Assembly: GCF_023656565.1 (NCBI RefSeq)
Contig: NZ_JAMOKG010000002.1
Span: 377,619-441,618, forward strand
Source: Flavobacterium tyrosinilyticum
GTDB taxonomy: Bacteria > Bacteroidota > Bacteroidia > Flavobacteriales > Flavobacteriaceae
Reading direction: 5' to 3'
DNA length: 64,000 nt
Shown here: in pieces, positions 33,297 through 41,575 of the stretch
How the letters are laid out: the number at the start of each line of letters is the position of its first letter
How positions within the stretch are numbered: the first letter of the stretch is position 1
Notes under the pieces: generated by a model
Database searches by the model: none
What the model was told of the DNA's origin: nothing
What the model saw: only the letters and a program-made list of their open reading frames with translations
Program-made: the position numbers and the translations under genes

Positions 33297-34826
33297 ATGC
33301 AACACAACGTACTTATTTTAGATTTCGGATCGCAATATACTCAGCTTATTGCGCGTAGAGTTCGCGAATTAAATATATTCTGCGAAATTTTTCCTTACAA
33401 TCACATTCCAAGTGATTTATCAAGTTATAAAGCCGTAATTTTAGGAGGAAGCCCTTTCTCTGTTAGAGGAGAAGATGCGCCACATCCTGATTTATCACAA
33501 ATTAGAGGTAAAATGCCTTTGCTTGCTGTTTGTTACGGAGCTCAATATTTGGCTCATTTCAGCGGCGGTGAAGTAGCTGCTTCCAATACAAGAGAATACG
33601 GTAGAGCAAACTTGTCTTATATTAAAGAAGGTGAAACTTTCTTTGAAGGAGTTTCAGAAAACAGCCAGGTTTGGATGAGTCATAGCGATAGTATCAAAGC
33701 GCTTCCAACAAATGCTGTAAAATTAGCAAGCACGCATGACGTAGAATACGCAGCTTACAAAATTGAAGGCGAAACTACTTATGCTATTCAATACCATCCA
33801 GAGGTTTACCATTCAACAGATGGGAAAAAAATGCTGGAAAATTTCTTAGTTAAAATTGCTGAAGTTCCTCAAAACTTTACTCCAAATGCTTTCGTTGACG
33901 AAATGGTAGCAGAACTAAAAGAGAAATTAGGAAACGATAAAGTGGTTCTTGGTTTATCTGGAGGAGTAGATTCTACTGTAGCGGCAGTTTTATTAAACAA
34001 AGCAATCGGGCAAAATTTATACTGTATCTTCGTTAACAACGGACTTTTACGTAAAAACGAATTCCAAAATGTATTAGATCAATACAAAGGAATGGGATTA
34101 AATGTAAAAGGTGTAGATGCTGGAGATCGTTTCCTTGGCGAATTAGCCGGAATCAGCGATCCTGAAACAAAACGTAAAACAATCGGTCGTGTATTTATCG
34201 AAGTTTTTGATGATGAATCGCACTTATTAGAAGACGTAAAATGGTTGGCGCAAGGAACTATTTATCCAGACGTTATCGAATCTGTTTCGGTAAAAGGACC
34301 ATCTGCAACAATTAAATCGCACCATAATGTTGGTGGATTGCCAGATTATATGAAATTAAAAATTGTAGAACCACTTAGAATGCTTTTCAAAGACGAAGTA
34401 AGACGAGTAGGAGCTACTTTAGGAATAGATCCAGAATTATTAGGAAGACACCCTTTCCCAGGACCTGGATTATCAATCAGAATTTTAGGAGATATTACGC
34501 CAGAGAAAGTACAGATCTTACAAGATGTTGATTCTGTATTTATCGAAGGATTAAAATCTTGGGGATTATACGATAAAGTTTGGCAGGCTGGAGCAATTTT
34601 GCTTCCTGTAAACAGTGTTGGTGTTATGGGTGATGAGCGTACTTACGAAAAAGTAGTAGCGCTTAGAGCTGTAGAATCAACAGATGGTATGACTGCTGAC
34701 TGGGTTCATTTGCCTTACGATTTCTTGATGAAAGTGTCAAACGACATTATCAATAAAGTAAAAGGCGTGAATCGTGTAGTTTACGATATTAGTTCAAAAC
34801 CACCTGCAACAATTGAGTGGGAATAG
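33297..34826 (+). CDS. guaA: GMP synthase (glutamine-hydrolysing)
   Basis: A 509-residue cytoplasmic enzyme converting XMP to GMP with ATP and glutamine. The class I amidotransferase domain (1-190) has the nucleophile Cys in [12 protein letters not shown] and His/Glu in [11 protein letters not shown]. The ATP-pyrophosphatase domain follows with the P-loop [10 protein letters not shown], then the dimerisation domain with [14 protein letters not shown] and the C-terminal [11 protein letters not shown]. The ATG at 33297 is chosen over an in-frame TTG two codons upstream, because [11 protein letters not shown] is the usual N-terminus. It is a single gene with its own terminator. Confidence 0.97.
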
Positions 34827-34842
34827 TAGCATAATTTAAAAT

Positions 34843-34875
34843 TAAGGTCTTACATTTGTAAGGCCTTAATTTTTT
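34843..34875 (+). terminator. Terminator of guaA
   Basis: The stem TTAAGGTCTTAC / GTAAGGCCTTAA with a 4-base loop (one G-T pair) is followed by T-rich sequence, about 18 bases past the stop. Confidence 0.85.
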
Positions 34876-34889
34876 ATAACCTACTACTT

Positions 34890-36803
34890 ATGAGAGAACT
34901 TTTAACAATTTCTCTTGTGTTTGTTTTGTATTTTAACAAAATAACTGCACAAGATGCAATAATTGAACACAGAATTCAAAAAGGAGAAACCGCTTTTTTC
35001 ATTGCCCAAAAATACAAGGTTTCTGTAGACGAGATTTACAAACTCAACCCCGAATCGCAAAACGGAATCAAGGATAATCAGATTATAAAGATTCCAGTTC
35101 ATTCCTTAGAAAATGCAACTTCAAAGCAACAAACCCATATTGTTGCACCCAAAGAAACATTGTTTGGTTTGTCAAAACAATATCATATTTCGGTTGAAGC
35201 CATTCAGAATGCCAATTCAGAAATTCTGGCCAACGGACTCCAAATAGGTCAAGAATTAATAATTCCTCAAAATTTAGATAGTGCAACTAAATCAGAAGCT
35301 GGTGTTTCTTCAAAAACGACGCATCAGGTTGTGGCTAAAGAATCTTTATTCAGCATTGCGAGACAATACAATGTTTCGGTTCAAGATTTAGAAAATTTGA
35401 ATAAAGACATTTTGATTAATGGATTGCAAATTGGTCAAACGATTTCAATTCCGAACAAAAGAAAAACGTTGGACGGGAGAGTTCGCGTAATTAATCAAGA
35501 AACCATTTTTCATGTTGTAGAGCCAAAAGAAACCAAGTTTTCGATTGCTAAGAAATACGGAATTTCAATTGATCAATTAGAATCTCAAAATCCTGAAATC
35601 GTAAACGGATTAGTTGTTGGAAACAAATTAGCCATTAATACTGCAGCCATAAAACCATCAAACGAAAGTGAAGAATTGATGTTGGCTTTGGCCGAAAAAC
35701 AAGTTGTGGTTGAAAAAACAAAAGCTAAAACAGTTGAAATTGAGGATTTAAAAGACCGTCTTGTGGTTCAGAAAGAGATGAATCAGAAAATTATAAAAAT
35801 TAATGATCTGAAAGTGAATCTGAACGATATGAATGGTTCTAAAGAAAACTCGGTCGAAAAATTACGTTTGGTTTTAGAAGCGAATAAAAATGTTCAAGAT
35901 ATTTTAATGGCCAAATTAGATTCGCTTGTCACTTCAATGAATAATGATTTGAAAGAGTTAAAGCGAATGGATATTCTCAATGTTGAAGAATCTAAAAGAC
36001 TAGAAAGACAATCTTCTGAAGGAATCAATAAAACGAATGAATTATCGTTTCAATTGAAAAAAGAATTGGCTGAAAATAGAAAAGCCTACGCTGGTTTGAT
36101 GAATAAAGTAGAGAAAATAGCAGTTGAGGAAAATCAGGAATACAAGAAGAAAATCCGCGAAAGCGAGAAAAAATCCAATACAGAACCTTTACAGCAGCGT
36201 TTGTCTTTAGAAGAAATTAAACGTTATAAAATCGAGCAGGAAAAAGGAGATGAAAAAAATCAGCTTTTAATTGCTAAAATAGATTCTTTGGACACTCAGA
36301 AAAAAATTGAAGTAAAAAGACACATCAGTAAAGCTTCTTATTACAGTATGGAAGCTCGAAAATTTGATGATAAATTGGCTTTGATCAAATTGAAAAAATA
36401 TCAGGATGAAGCGGTTAAGAAACAGGAGAAAAAGGGTGCAGCTGAAAATTCAAAAACAATTTCATTGCAAGAAATGAAACAAGAATTGAAAGACAATCCG
36501 TTAAGACCTGACAAAACAGTAAAAGTTGAAGTTTATGATAATCTTAAAGAAGTTTCAAACGGGTATTACTTAGTTTTAGGTATATTTACAGACGCAGTTG
36601 ACCGAGATAAGCTCATTATGAAACTCATTGATTCTGGCGAATTTAACGCTAGCTTCTTTTTCAACATTAACAGCCTTTCGTATTATGTTTACGCCAATAA
36701 GTTCGAAAACATGGAAGAAGTGCTTTATAAATGCAAGAAAAAAGAAGAAGATGAGTTATATAAAGAAATCATTATTGCTAAAGTAGAAATCGATTTAAGG
36801 TAA
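34890..36803 (+). CDS. Secreted protein with four LysM repeats, a long coiled coil and a SPOR-like C-terminus
   Basis: A 637-residue exported protein (signal peptide to about residue 20, ITAQD). Four LysM repeats at about 26-69, 82-125, 144-188 and 207-250 (for example HRIQKGETAFFIAQKYKVSV, QIIKIPV) bind peptidoglycan glycan chains. Residues about 260-520 are Lys/Glu-rich and coiled-coil-like. The last 90 residues (YYLVLGIFTDAVDRDKLIMK, YYVYANKFENMEEVL) have the pattern of a SPOR-type domain, which binds denuded glycan. It probably organises envelope contacts. It precedes another LysM protein by 94 bases in the same direction, so both may be cotranscribed. Function otherwise unknown. Confidence 0.82.
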   Translation: MRELLTISLVFVLYFNKITAQDAIIEHRIQKGETAFFIAQKYKVSVDEIYKLNPESQNGIKDNQIIKIPVHSLENATSKQQTHIVAPKETLFGLSKQYHISVEAIQNANSEILANGLQIGQELIIPQNLDSATKSEAGVSSKTTHQVVAKESLFSIARQYNVSVQDLENLNKDILINGLQIGQTISIPNKRKTLDGRVRVINQETIFHVVEPKETKFSIAKKYGISIDQLESQNPEIVNGLVVGNKLAINTAAIKPSNESEELMLALAEKQVVVEKTKAKTVEIEDLKDRLVVQKEMNQKIIKINDLKVNLNDMNGSKENSVEKLRLVLEANKNVQDILMAKLDSLVTSMNNDLKELKRMDILNVEESKRLERQSSEGINKTNELSFQLKKELAENRKAYAGLMNKVEKIAVEENQEYKKKIRESEKKSNTEPLQQRLSLEEIKRYKIEQEKGDEKNQLLIAKIDSLDTQKKIEVKRHISKASYYSMEARKFDDKLALIKLKKYQDEAVKKQEKKGAAENSKTISLQEMKQELKDNPLRPDKTVKVEVYDNLKEVSNGYYLVLGIFTDAVDRDKLIMKLIDSGEFNASFFFNINSLSYYVYANKFENMEEVLYKCKKKEEDELYKEIIIAKVEIDLR

Positions 36804-36897
36804 TTTTTACAGCAATAAAGCAAACGGCGCGAATTTTGCTTTTAGTAAAATTGTAACTTATTTTAGAATTAGAAATTAAATTGTTTTAAGCCTTATT

Positions 36898-38973
36898 ATG
36901 AAATATTATTTAACAGTATTGTCTCTCGTATTTTTTATGACTTCCAGCGCATTTTCGCAAGAAAAAGTGGTGAAGTATAAAGTATCGAGCGGTGAGACGA
37001 TTAATCAGATTGCACAAAAATTTAAGGTAACGCCTTATGATATCTATCAGCTCAATCCAGATGCAAGAACGGGATTGGTGCCAAATTCTGTGCTGTTGAT
37101 TCCGACAAAAACAGGAGAAGCAAAAAAAGAAGTTTCTGAAACCAAAACTGTAGTGGCTTCAGGAAAGGAGATTATCCATGAAGTGCAGCCAAAGGAAACT
37201 TTTTATAGTATCGAGAAAAAATACGGAATTTCAGATGAAGCTTTAAAAGCTGCAAATCCGTTTTTGGAAAAAACAGGTGTTCAAATCGGACAAAAATTGG
37301 TTATTCCAGCAAAAGGATCTGCTCCAAAAGCAGCGGCAGCAAAACCTGCTAAAGAAAAAGGTGCTGAAAAATATGTTTATCATGATGTTCAGCCAAAAGA
37401 AACAAAATTTGGTATTGCAAAACAGTATAATATTACGGTTGACGAATTGGAAAAACGCAATCCAGATATTGTGAACAGCTTGCCAGTTGGTTATAGATTA
37501 ACGATAAAAGGAACAGCTCCAAAAACAGAATCTGCTCCAGTAGAAACGGCAAAAGCTGTAGAAAGTAAAAAGCCTGCTGAAACTTCTAAAAAAGCAGTGA
37601 CTTATATGGAATATCAGGTTAAACCAAAGGAAACTTTTTATAGTTTAGGAAGAGTTTTTCATTTGTCGCAAGAAGAATTAGTGGCATTGAATCCGTCACT
37701 TTCTGAAGGTGTAAAAGAAGGAATGGTTTTGAAAGTTCCAACAGGATATGTGGCTCCAGCACCAATTGTTGCTGCACAAGTGCCAGATAAACCTGCTGAT
37801 TCTTCAGTATACAAACCAGTTGAAAATACGGGCGGTGGAATTAAAATTATCGATAAAGTAAAATCGACTGAAAATGAAAACGTAGAAATTGTTGAATTGA
37901 CCAAAAAGAAAGGGCTTAACGAGCGTAAGAAAGTAGTTTTATTGCTTCCTTTTAATTTGGCTAAAGTACAAAGCGATACTTCTGGAACAGCTAACAGAAT
38001 TAAAAATGACAAGTTCTTAAACATGACTTTAGATTTTTATGCTGGAGCTATGATGGCGATTGATTCTGCAAAAACATTAAAACTTCCAATTGATGTTGCT
38101 ATTTACGATTCGCAGGAAACTAAAACAACTTCTAATGTTGTAGGTTTAACTCCGAAGCTTCAAGATGCAGATGCTGTAATTGGGCCATTTTACCAAAGCA
38201 ACGCAGAAACGACAGCAAACATGCTGCGTTCGTATGATGTTCCGGTAATTTCTCCTTTATCAAAAGATAGCGCCAATCCGATTGACAATTTATACCAAAC
38301 CATACCTTCAAATGACGTGATTAGAAATTCGGTTTTTGATTATATGCGTTCTAAAAACGGGAATATTGTAGCGGTAGTAGATAAGAAAAAGGAATCGGTT
38401 ATTAATTACATCAGACAAAACCAAAAAGGAGTTGCATTTGCAACTTTAACAGAAACTGGTGGTTTGGATGTGGCTAATTTAAAAAGCTTGTTGATGCCAA
38501 ATCGAATGAATTATGTTGTGATGGAAACCGGTAATACAGCGATGGTTAAAGCTACGATTAAAGCATTGCTTGATTCTCAGAAAACATGTCAGGTTCAATT
38601 GGTGATTTTAGAGCCAAATAGCACATTGGATACAGATGAAATTAGTTTTGAAAATTTGATTAAATTGAAATTAATGTATCCTTCTGTTACGCGCGAAAGC
38701 GATGAACAACCAGTTTTAATTTATGAAAAACAATTTCGTTTGAAAAACAAAGCAAATCCAACAACTTATGCAACTAGAGGATTTGATGTAACGTTTGACA
38801 CGATGATGCGTTTATCTCAAGGAAAAACATTTCAAGAAACAGCTGATTTAATGACGACTCAGCAAGTAGACAATAAATTTCAATATTATAGAAAAGAAGA
38901 TGGCGGACACGCTAATAAAGGTGTTTACATCTTATATTATGATAGTGACTTAACTTTAAAAGTAGCAAATTAA
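36898..38973 (+). CDS. Secreted protein with four LysM repeats and a periplasmic-binding-protein-like domain
   Basis: A 691-residue exported protein with a signal peptide (1-20, AFSQ). LysM repeats lie at about 24-70, 92-137, 160-204 and 239-282 (VKYKVSSGETINQIAQKF, LVIPAKG, LTIKGTA). Residues about 345-691 form a type I periplasmic-binding-like domain (KKVVLLLPFNLAKVQSD, YAGAMMAIDSAKTLKLPIDV, AVIGPFYQSNAETTANML, YATRGFDVTFDTMMRL), as in LpoA-like and branched amino acid-binding proteins. The combination suggests a peptidoglycan-anchored sensor or an activator of wall synthesis; this is inference. The stop codon overlaps the osmC start by one base (TAATG), so the two genes are coupled. Confidence 0.85.
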   Translation: MKYYLTVLSLVFFMTSSAFSQEKVVKYKVSSGETINQIAQKFKVTPYDIYQLNPDARTGLVPNSVLLIPTKTGEAKKEVSETKTVVASGKEIIHEVQPKETFYSIEKKYGISDEALKAANPFLEKTGVQIGQKLVIPAKGSAPKAAAAKPAKEKGAEKYVYHDVQPKETKFGIAKQYNITVDELEKRNPDIVNSLPVGYRLTIKGTAPKTESAPVETAKAVESKKPAETSKKAVTYMEYQVKPKETFYSLGRVFHLSQEELVALNPSLSEGVKEGMVLKVPTGYVAPAPIVAAQVPDKPADSSVYKPVENTGGGIKIIDKVKSTENENVEIVELTKKKGLNERKKVVLLLPFNLAKVQSDTSGTANRIKNDKFLNMTLDFYAGAMMAIDSAKTLKLPIDVAIYDSQETKTTSNVVGLTPKLQDADAVIGPFYQSNAETTANMLRSYDVPVISPLSKDSANPIDNLYQTIPSNDVIRNSVFDYMRSKNGNIVAVVDKKKESVINYIRQNQKGVAFATLTETGGLDVANLKSLLMPNRMNYVVMETGNTAMVKATIKALLDSQKTCQVQLVILEPNSTLDTDEISFENLIKLKLMYPSVTRESDEQPVLIYEKQFRLKNKANPTTYATRGFDVTFDTMMRLSQGKTFQETADLMTTQQVDNKFQYYRKEDGGHANKGVYILYYDSDLTLKVAN

Positions 38974-39374
38974 TGACATCAAAAGTAACCTATTTAGGAG
39001 ATTTAAGAACAAGTTCAATTCATGTGCAATCAGGAAGCGAAATCATTTCTGACGCACCAGTAGATAATAACGGAAAAGGAGAAGCATTTTCTCCAACAGA
39101 TACTGTAGCAAACGCATTAGCAAGCTGCATGATGACAATTATGGGAATCAAAGCCCGTGATTTGGAAGTAGATTTTGTTGGTTCTACAGCTGAAGTAACT
39201 AAGATTATGAATGCTGAACCAAGAAGAATTGGAGCAATCGAAATTGTATTTCAAATGAAAAGTAATGCTGATGAAAAAAGCAAAACGATTTTAGAGCGTG
39301 CTGCAATGACTTGTCCGGTTTTTCTAAGTTTAAGCAGTGAAATCGAAAAAAGAATTAGTTTCAACTGGAATTAA
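38973..39374 (+). CDS. OsmC family peroxiredoxin-like protein
   Basis: A 133-residue cytoplasmic protein of the OsmC/Ohr family, which reduces organic hydroperoxides with two cysteines. The candidates here are Cys52 (ANALASCMMTIMGI) and Cys114 (AAMTCPVFLSL), placed as in the family. It has a typical N-terminal beta strand (VTYLGDLRTSSIHVQSGSEI). It starts at the last base of the preceding stop codon and is therefore translationally coupled to the LysM/binding-protein gene; the functional link is unclear. It is followed by a terminator. Confidence 0.9.
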   Translation: MTSKVTYLGDLRTSSIHVQSGSEIISDAPVDNNGKGEAFSPTDTVANALASCMMTIMGIKARDLEVDFVGSTAEVTKIMNAEPRRIGAIEIVFQMKSNADEKSKTILERAAMTCPVFLSLSSEIEKRISFNWN

Positions 39375-39395
39375 TTTTTATTCAAATAAAATTAA

Positions 39396-39432
39396 GAAAG
39401 GAGGTGTCTCAAAAAGACAGCTCCTTTTTTTT
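39396..39432 (+). terminator. Terminator of the LysM-osmC operon
   Basis: The stem AGGAGGTGTCT / AGACAGCTCCT with a single mismatch has a CAAAA loop followed by eight or more T. The loop and inner stem resemble the glnN terminator at 6668-6699. Confidence 0.9.
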
Positions 39433-39436
39433 GTAG

Positions 39437-39808
39437 GCTTCGAAGAAGCGAATTATTTATAGTAAAAAATAAATGTATACAATATGAAGAGCTCCAGAGA
39501 TAAGCTTCGGAGAAGCGTAATATTTATAGCAAAGAATATACATATACAATGAAAAGCTCCGGAGGAGCGACATATCTTTTCACAATTTAAGATATGTCGC
39601 TCCTCCGGAGCTTTTTCATGAACGTGATTGAAATACTATAAATATTTGACCCCGCTGGGGTTTTGCAATATGTTTTTATAAATGTTCGTCCATTTAAAAA
39701 AGATCTCAGAAGAAGAGCTCTTTTTACAAGCTTCAGAGAAGCGAAATATTTATAGCAAAGAATATAAGTTTAAAATGTAAAGCTCCAGAGGAGCGACATA
39801 TTTTTTAC
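39437..39808. repeat. Modular repeat block (GCTTCGGAGAAGCG ... AGCTCCGGAGGAGCG)
   Basis: Three units of about 65-75 bp (39437-39499, 39503-39576, 39729-39803) share the order GCTTCnnAGAAGCG, TATTTATAGCAAAGAATAT, then AGCTCCnGAGGAGCGACATA. Each end motif is itself a small palindrome. A perfect 27-bp inverted repeat (39552-39578 with 39589-39615) follows unit two and reverses its last motif. A CCCC/GGGG hairpin sits at 39649-39661. It fills the 519-base gap between osmC and the GH109-type gene; no ORF is evident. Confidence 0.85.
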
Positions 39809-39893
39809 AATCTCAATTTTATGAACGGTCTAAAACAGACAAGAGAGCAACATCTACTTTGCCCTCTTGTCCCTCTTTAACTAACCAATATAT

Positions 39894-41273
39894 TTATTCT
39901 GAAAACTCTAATTTTTTAAGTTTATTCCAGCCTCCACGCGTAAAATCTGGAATTTCAACGGGAGCAGAATTATGGTCTAATGAAATTTCGGTTAGTGGGC
40001 CAAGGCAAGACCATTCGGCTAAATCGTACACGTCCATATCCAACGGAAGTCCCTTTTGCAGACAGTGAATTAAACGATAATCCATTATAAAATCCATTCC
40101 GCCGTGACCGCCTACTTTTTTGGCTTGTTCTTCGATTCCTTTTGCAATTGGATGTTTGTATTTTTCCATTAATGCTTTTTTCACTTCTTCAGGAACAAAA
40201 GAGTGCGCGCTTAACTTTTCGTGATTTGGTTTTACATCGTCGCTTAATTCTTTTCCGTCTAAAGCATAACCTTCCAAAGGATATTTATTAGCAAATCCTT
40301 TTGTCCCGCTCAATTGATACATTCTGCTGTACGGGCGAGGAGAAGTAACATCATGCTGAATTTGGATCGTTTTTCCGTTTTCGGTACGAATCATCGTCAT
40401 GGTATGATCACCATTTCTAAAATCTTTAATTTCCTGTCCCGATTTTTCTTTAATGTAAGCAGGATTTCCCACGGCTTTTGTATCCATAGAAACCAAGAAA
40501 TTCATTTTGTCACCGCGATGAATGTTTAGTGCCTGACAAGCCGGCCCCATCCCGTGTGTCGCATAAACATCGCCGCGGTGTTTGATATTGTAATCCATTC
40601 TCCAATTGTTCCAATATTCTCCCCAAAACGGCTGTAAACCGTGAATATAAGAACCTTCAGCATGAAGAATTTCTCCAAAAAGGCCTTGCTGAGCCATGTT
40701 TAATGTTGTTAATTCGAAGAAATCATAAACGCAGTTTTCCAATTGCATACAATGTTTTCTTGTTTTTTCTGAAGTATCAATAAGTTCCCAGATTTCTTTC
40801 ATGGTTAAAGCGCCTGGAACTTCTATTGCAACGTGTTTTCCATCTTTCATGGCTTGAACTCCGATAGAAGCATGATGAAGCCAGTCTGTTGCTATATAAA
40901 TTAAATCTACGTTTGGCAAAGCCGTAACTTTTCTCCAAGCATTTTCATCACCATAGAATTCCTGTGCTTTTGGAAATCTGGCTTTCGTTAAAATCTCATT
41001 TGACTTTGAAGTGTTTTCTTGAGTCATGTCGCACAAGGCTACAATTTCTACACCCGGAATATGTGTCATACGTTCAACGGCGCCAGGACCGCGCATTCCA
41101 AGTCCGATAAAAGCAACACGAACGGTCGGAATCGGATCTGCTGCCATTCTCAATACATCTTGCTGTCCTTTTGCACGCGCAGGAGTTTTGGTCTTAATCA
41201 TTTGTGCGGTTGAAATTGTCCATCCGAACAAAAGAAAAAGGATTATTAGAGGTTTAAAAAAGGTAGTTTTCAT
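39894..41273 (-). CDS. GH109-type / Gfo-Idh-MocA oxidoreductase-fold glycosidase
   Basis: A 459-residue exported protein (signal peptide 1-23, ISTAQ). The N-terminal NAD-binding Rossmann fold has VRVAFIGLGMRGPGAVERM and ends near GKHVAIEVPGALTM. The C-terminal alpha/beta part carries NCVYDFFELTTLNMAQQG, YATHGMGPACQAL, and GGHGGMDFIMDYRLIHCL. Several of these match my memory of GH109 alpha-N-acetylgalactosaminidases, which use a tightly bound NAD to cleave by oxidation-elimination. A dehydrogenase on another sugar cannot be excluded. It is the last gene of the leftward PUL after a palindromic repeat. Confidence 0.82.
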   Translation of the reverse strand: MKTTFFKPLIILFLLFGWTISTAQMIKTKTPARAKGQQDVLRMAADPIPTVRVAFIGLGMRGPGAVERMTHIPGVEIVALCDMTQENTSKSNEILTKARFPKAQEFYGDENAWRKVTALPNVDLIYIATDWLHHASIGVQAMKDGKHVAIEVPGALTMKEIWELIDTSEKTRKHCMQLENCVYDFFELTTLNMAQQGLFGEILHAEGSYIHGLQPFWGEYWNNWRMDYNIKHRGDVYATHGMGPACQALNIHRGDKMNFLVSMDTKAVGNPAYIKEKSGQEIKDFRNGDHTMTMIRTENGKTIQIQHDVTSPRPYSRMYQLSGTKGFANKYPLEGYALDGKELSDDVKPNHEKLSAHSFVPEEVKKALMEKYKHPIAKGIEEQAKKVGGHGGMDFIMDYRLIHCLQKGLPLDMDVYDLAEWSCLGPLTEISLDHNSAPVEIPDFTRGGWNKLKKLEFSE

Positions 41274-41338
41274 AAGTTGGTAATTTGGTGTTCAAAAAAT
41301 GCTTTTAGGGCATTTATTTTAATTAGTTGGATGTGATT

Positions 41339-41479
41339 TTTAACACATAGAAACATAGTCATTGCAAACTAAAAAAAGGCGTTTCACTAATTTTAATGCA
41401 CATAGAGCTATGTGTTAAAGCTTGCTTTTTCTCTAATCTTAAATAGAAGCAACAAAAATCTATGTTTCTATGTGTTAAA
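41339..41479. repeat. Inverted repeat, perfect 20-bp arms (TTTAACACATAGAAACATAG)
   Basis: The arms at 41339-41358 and 41460-41479 are exact reverse complements. A smaller hairpin of related sequence (GCACATAGAGCTATGTGTTA) lies between them at about 41398-41417. It is a REP-type element in the 302-base gap between the M1 peptidase and GH109-type genes. Confidence 0.8.
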
Positions 41480-41503
41480 TTGAATCTTTTATAGCTGGTA
41501 ATT

Positions 41504-41544
41504 CTAAAAATAACCTCTCTAATGAACCAAATTAGAGAGGTTTT
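41504..41544 (-). terminator. Terminator after the M1 peptidase gene
   Basis: The perfect 12-bp stem AACCTCTCTAAT / ATTAGAGAGGTT (41512-41523 with 41531-41542) is followed by U-rich sequence on the minus strand. It separates the M1 gene from the GH109-type gene, which may need its own promoter. Confidence 0.82.
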
Positions 41545-41575
41545 CAAAAACAAAACAATCCAAGGACTTTTATAA

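Noticed and set aside
39437..39808. Possible CRISPR array
   Set aside because: The units are 65-75 bp, unequally spaced, share their spacer sequence and have no cas genes nearby.
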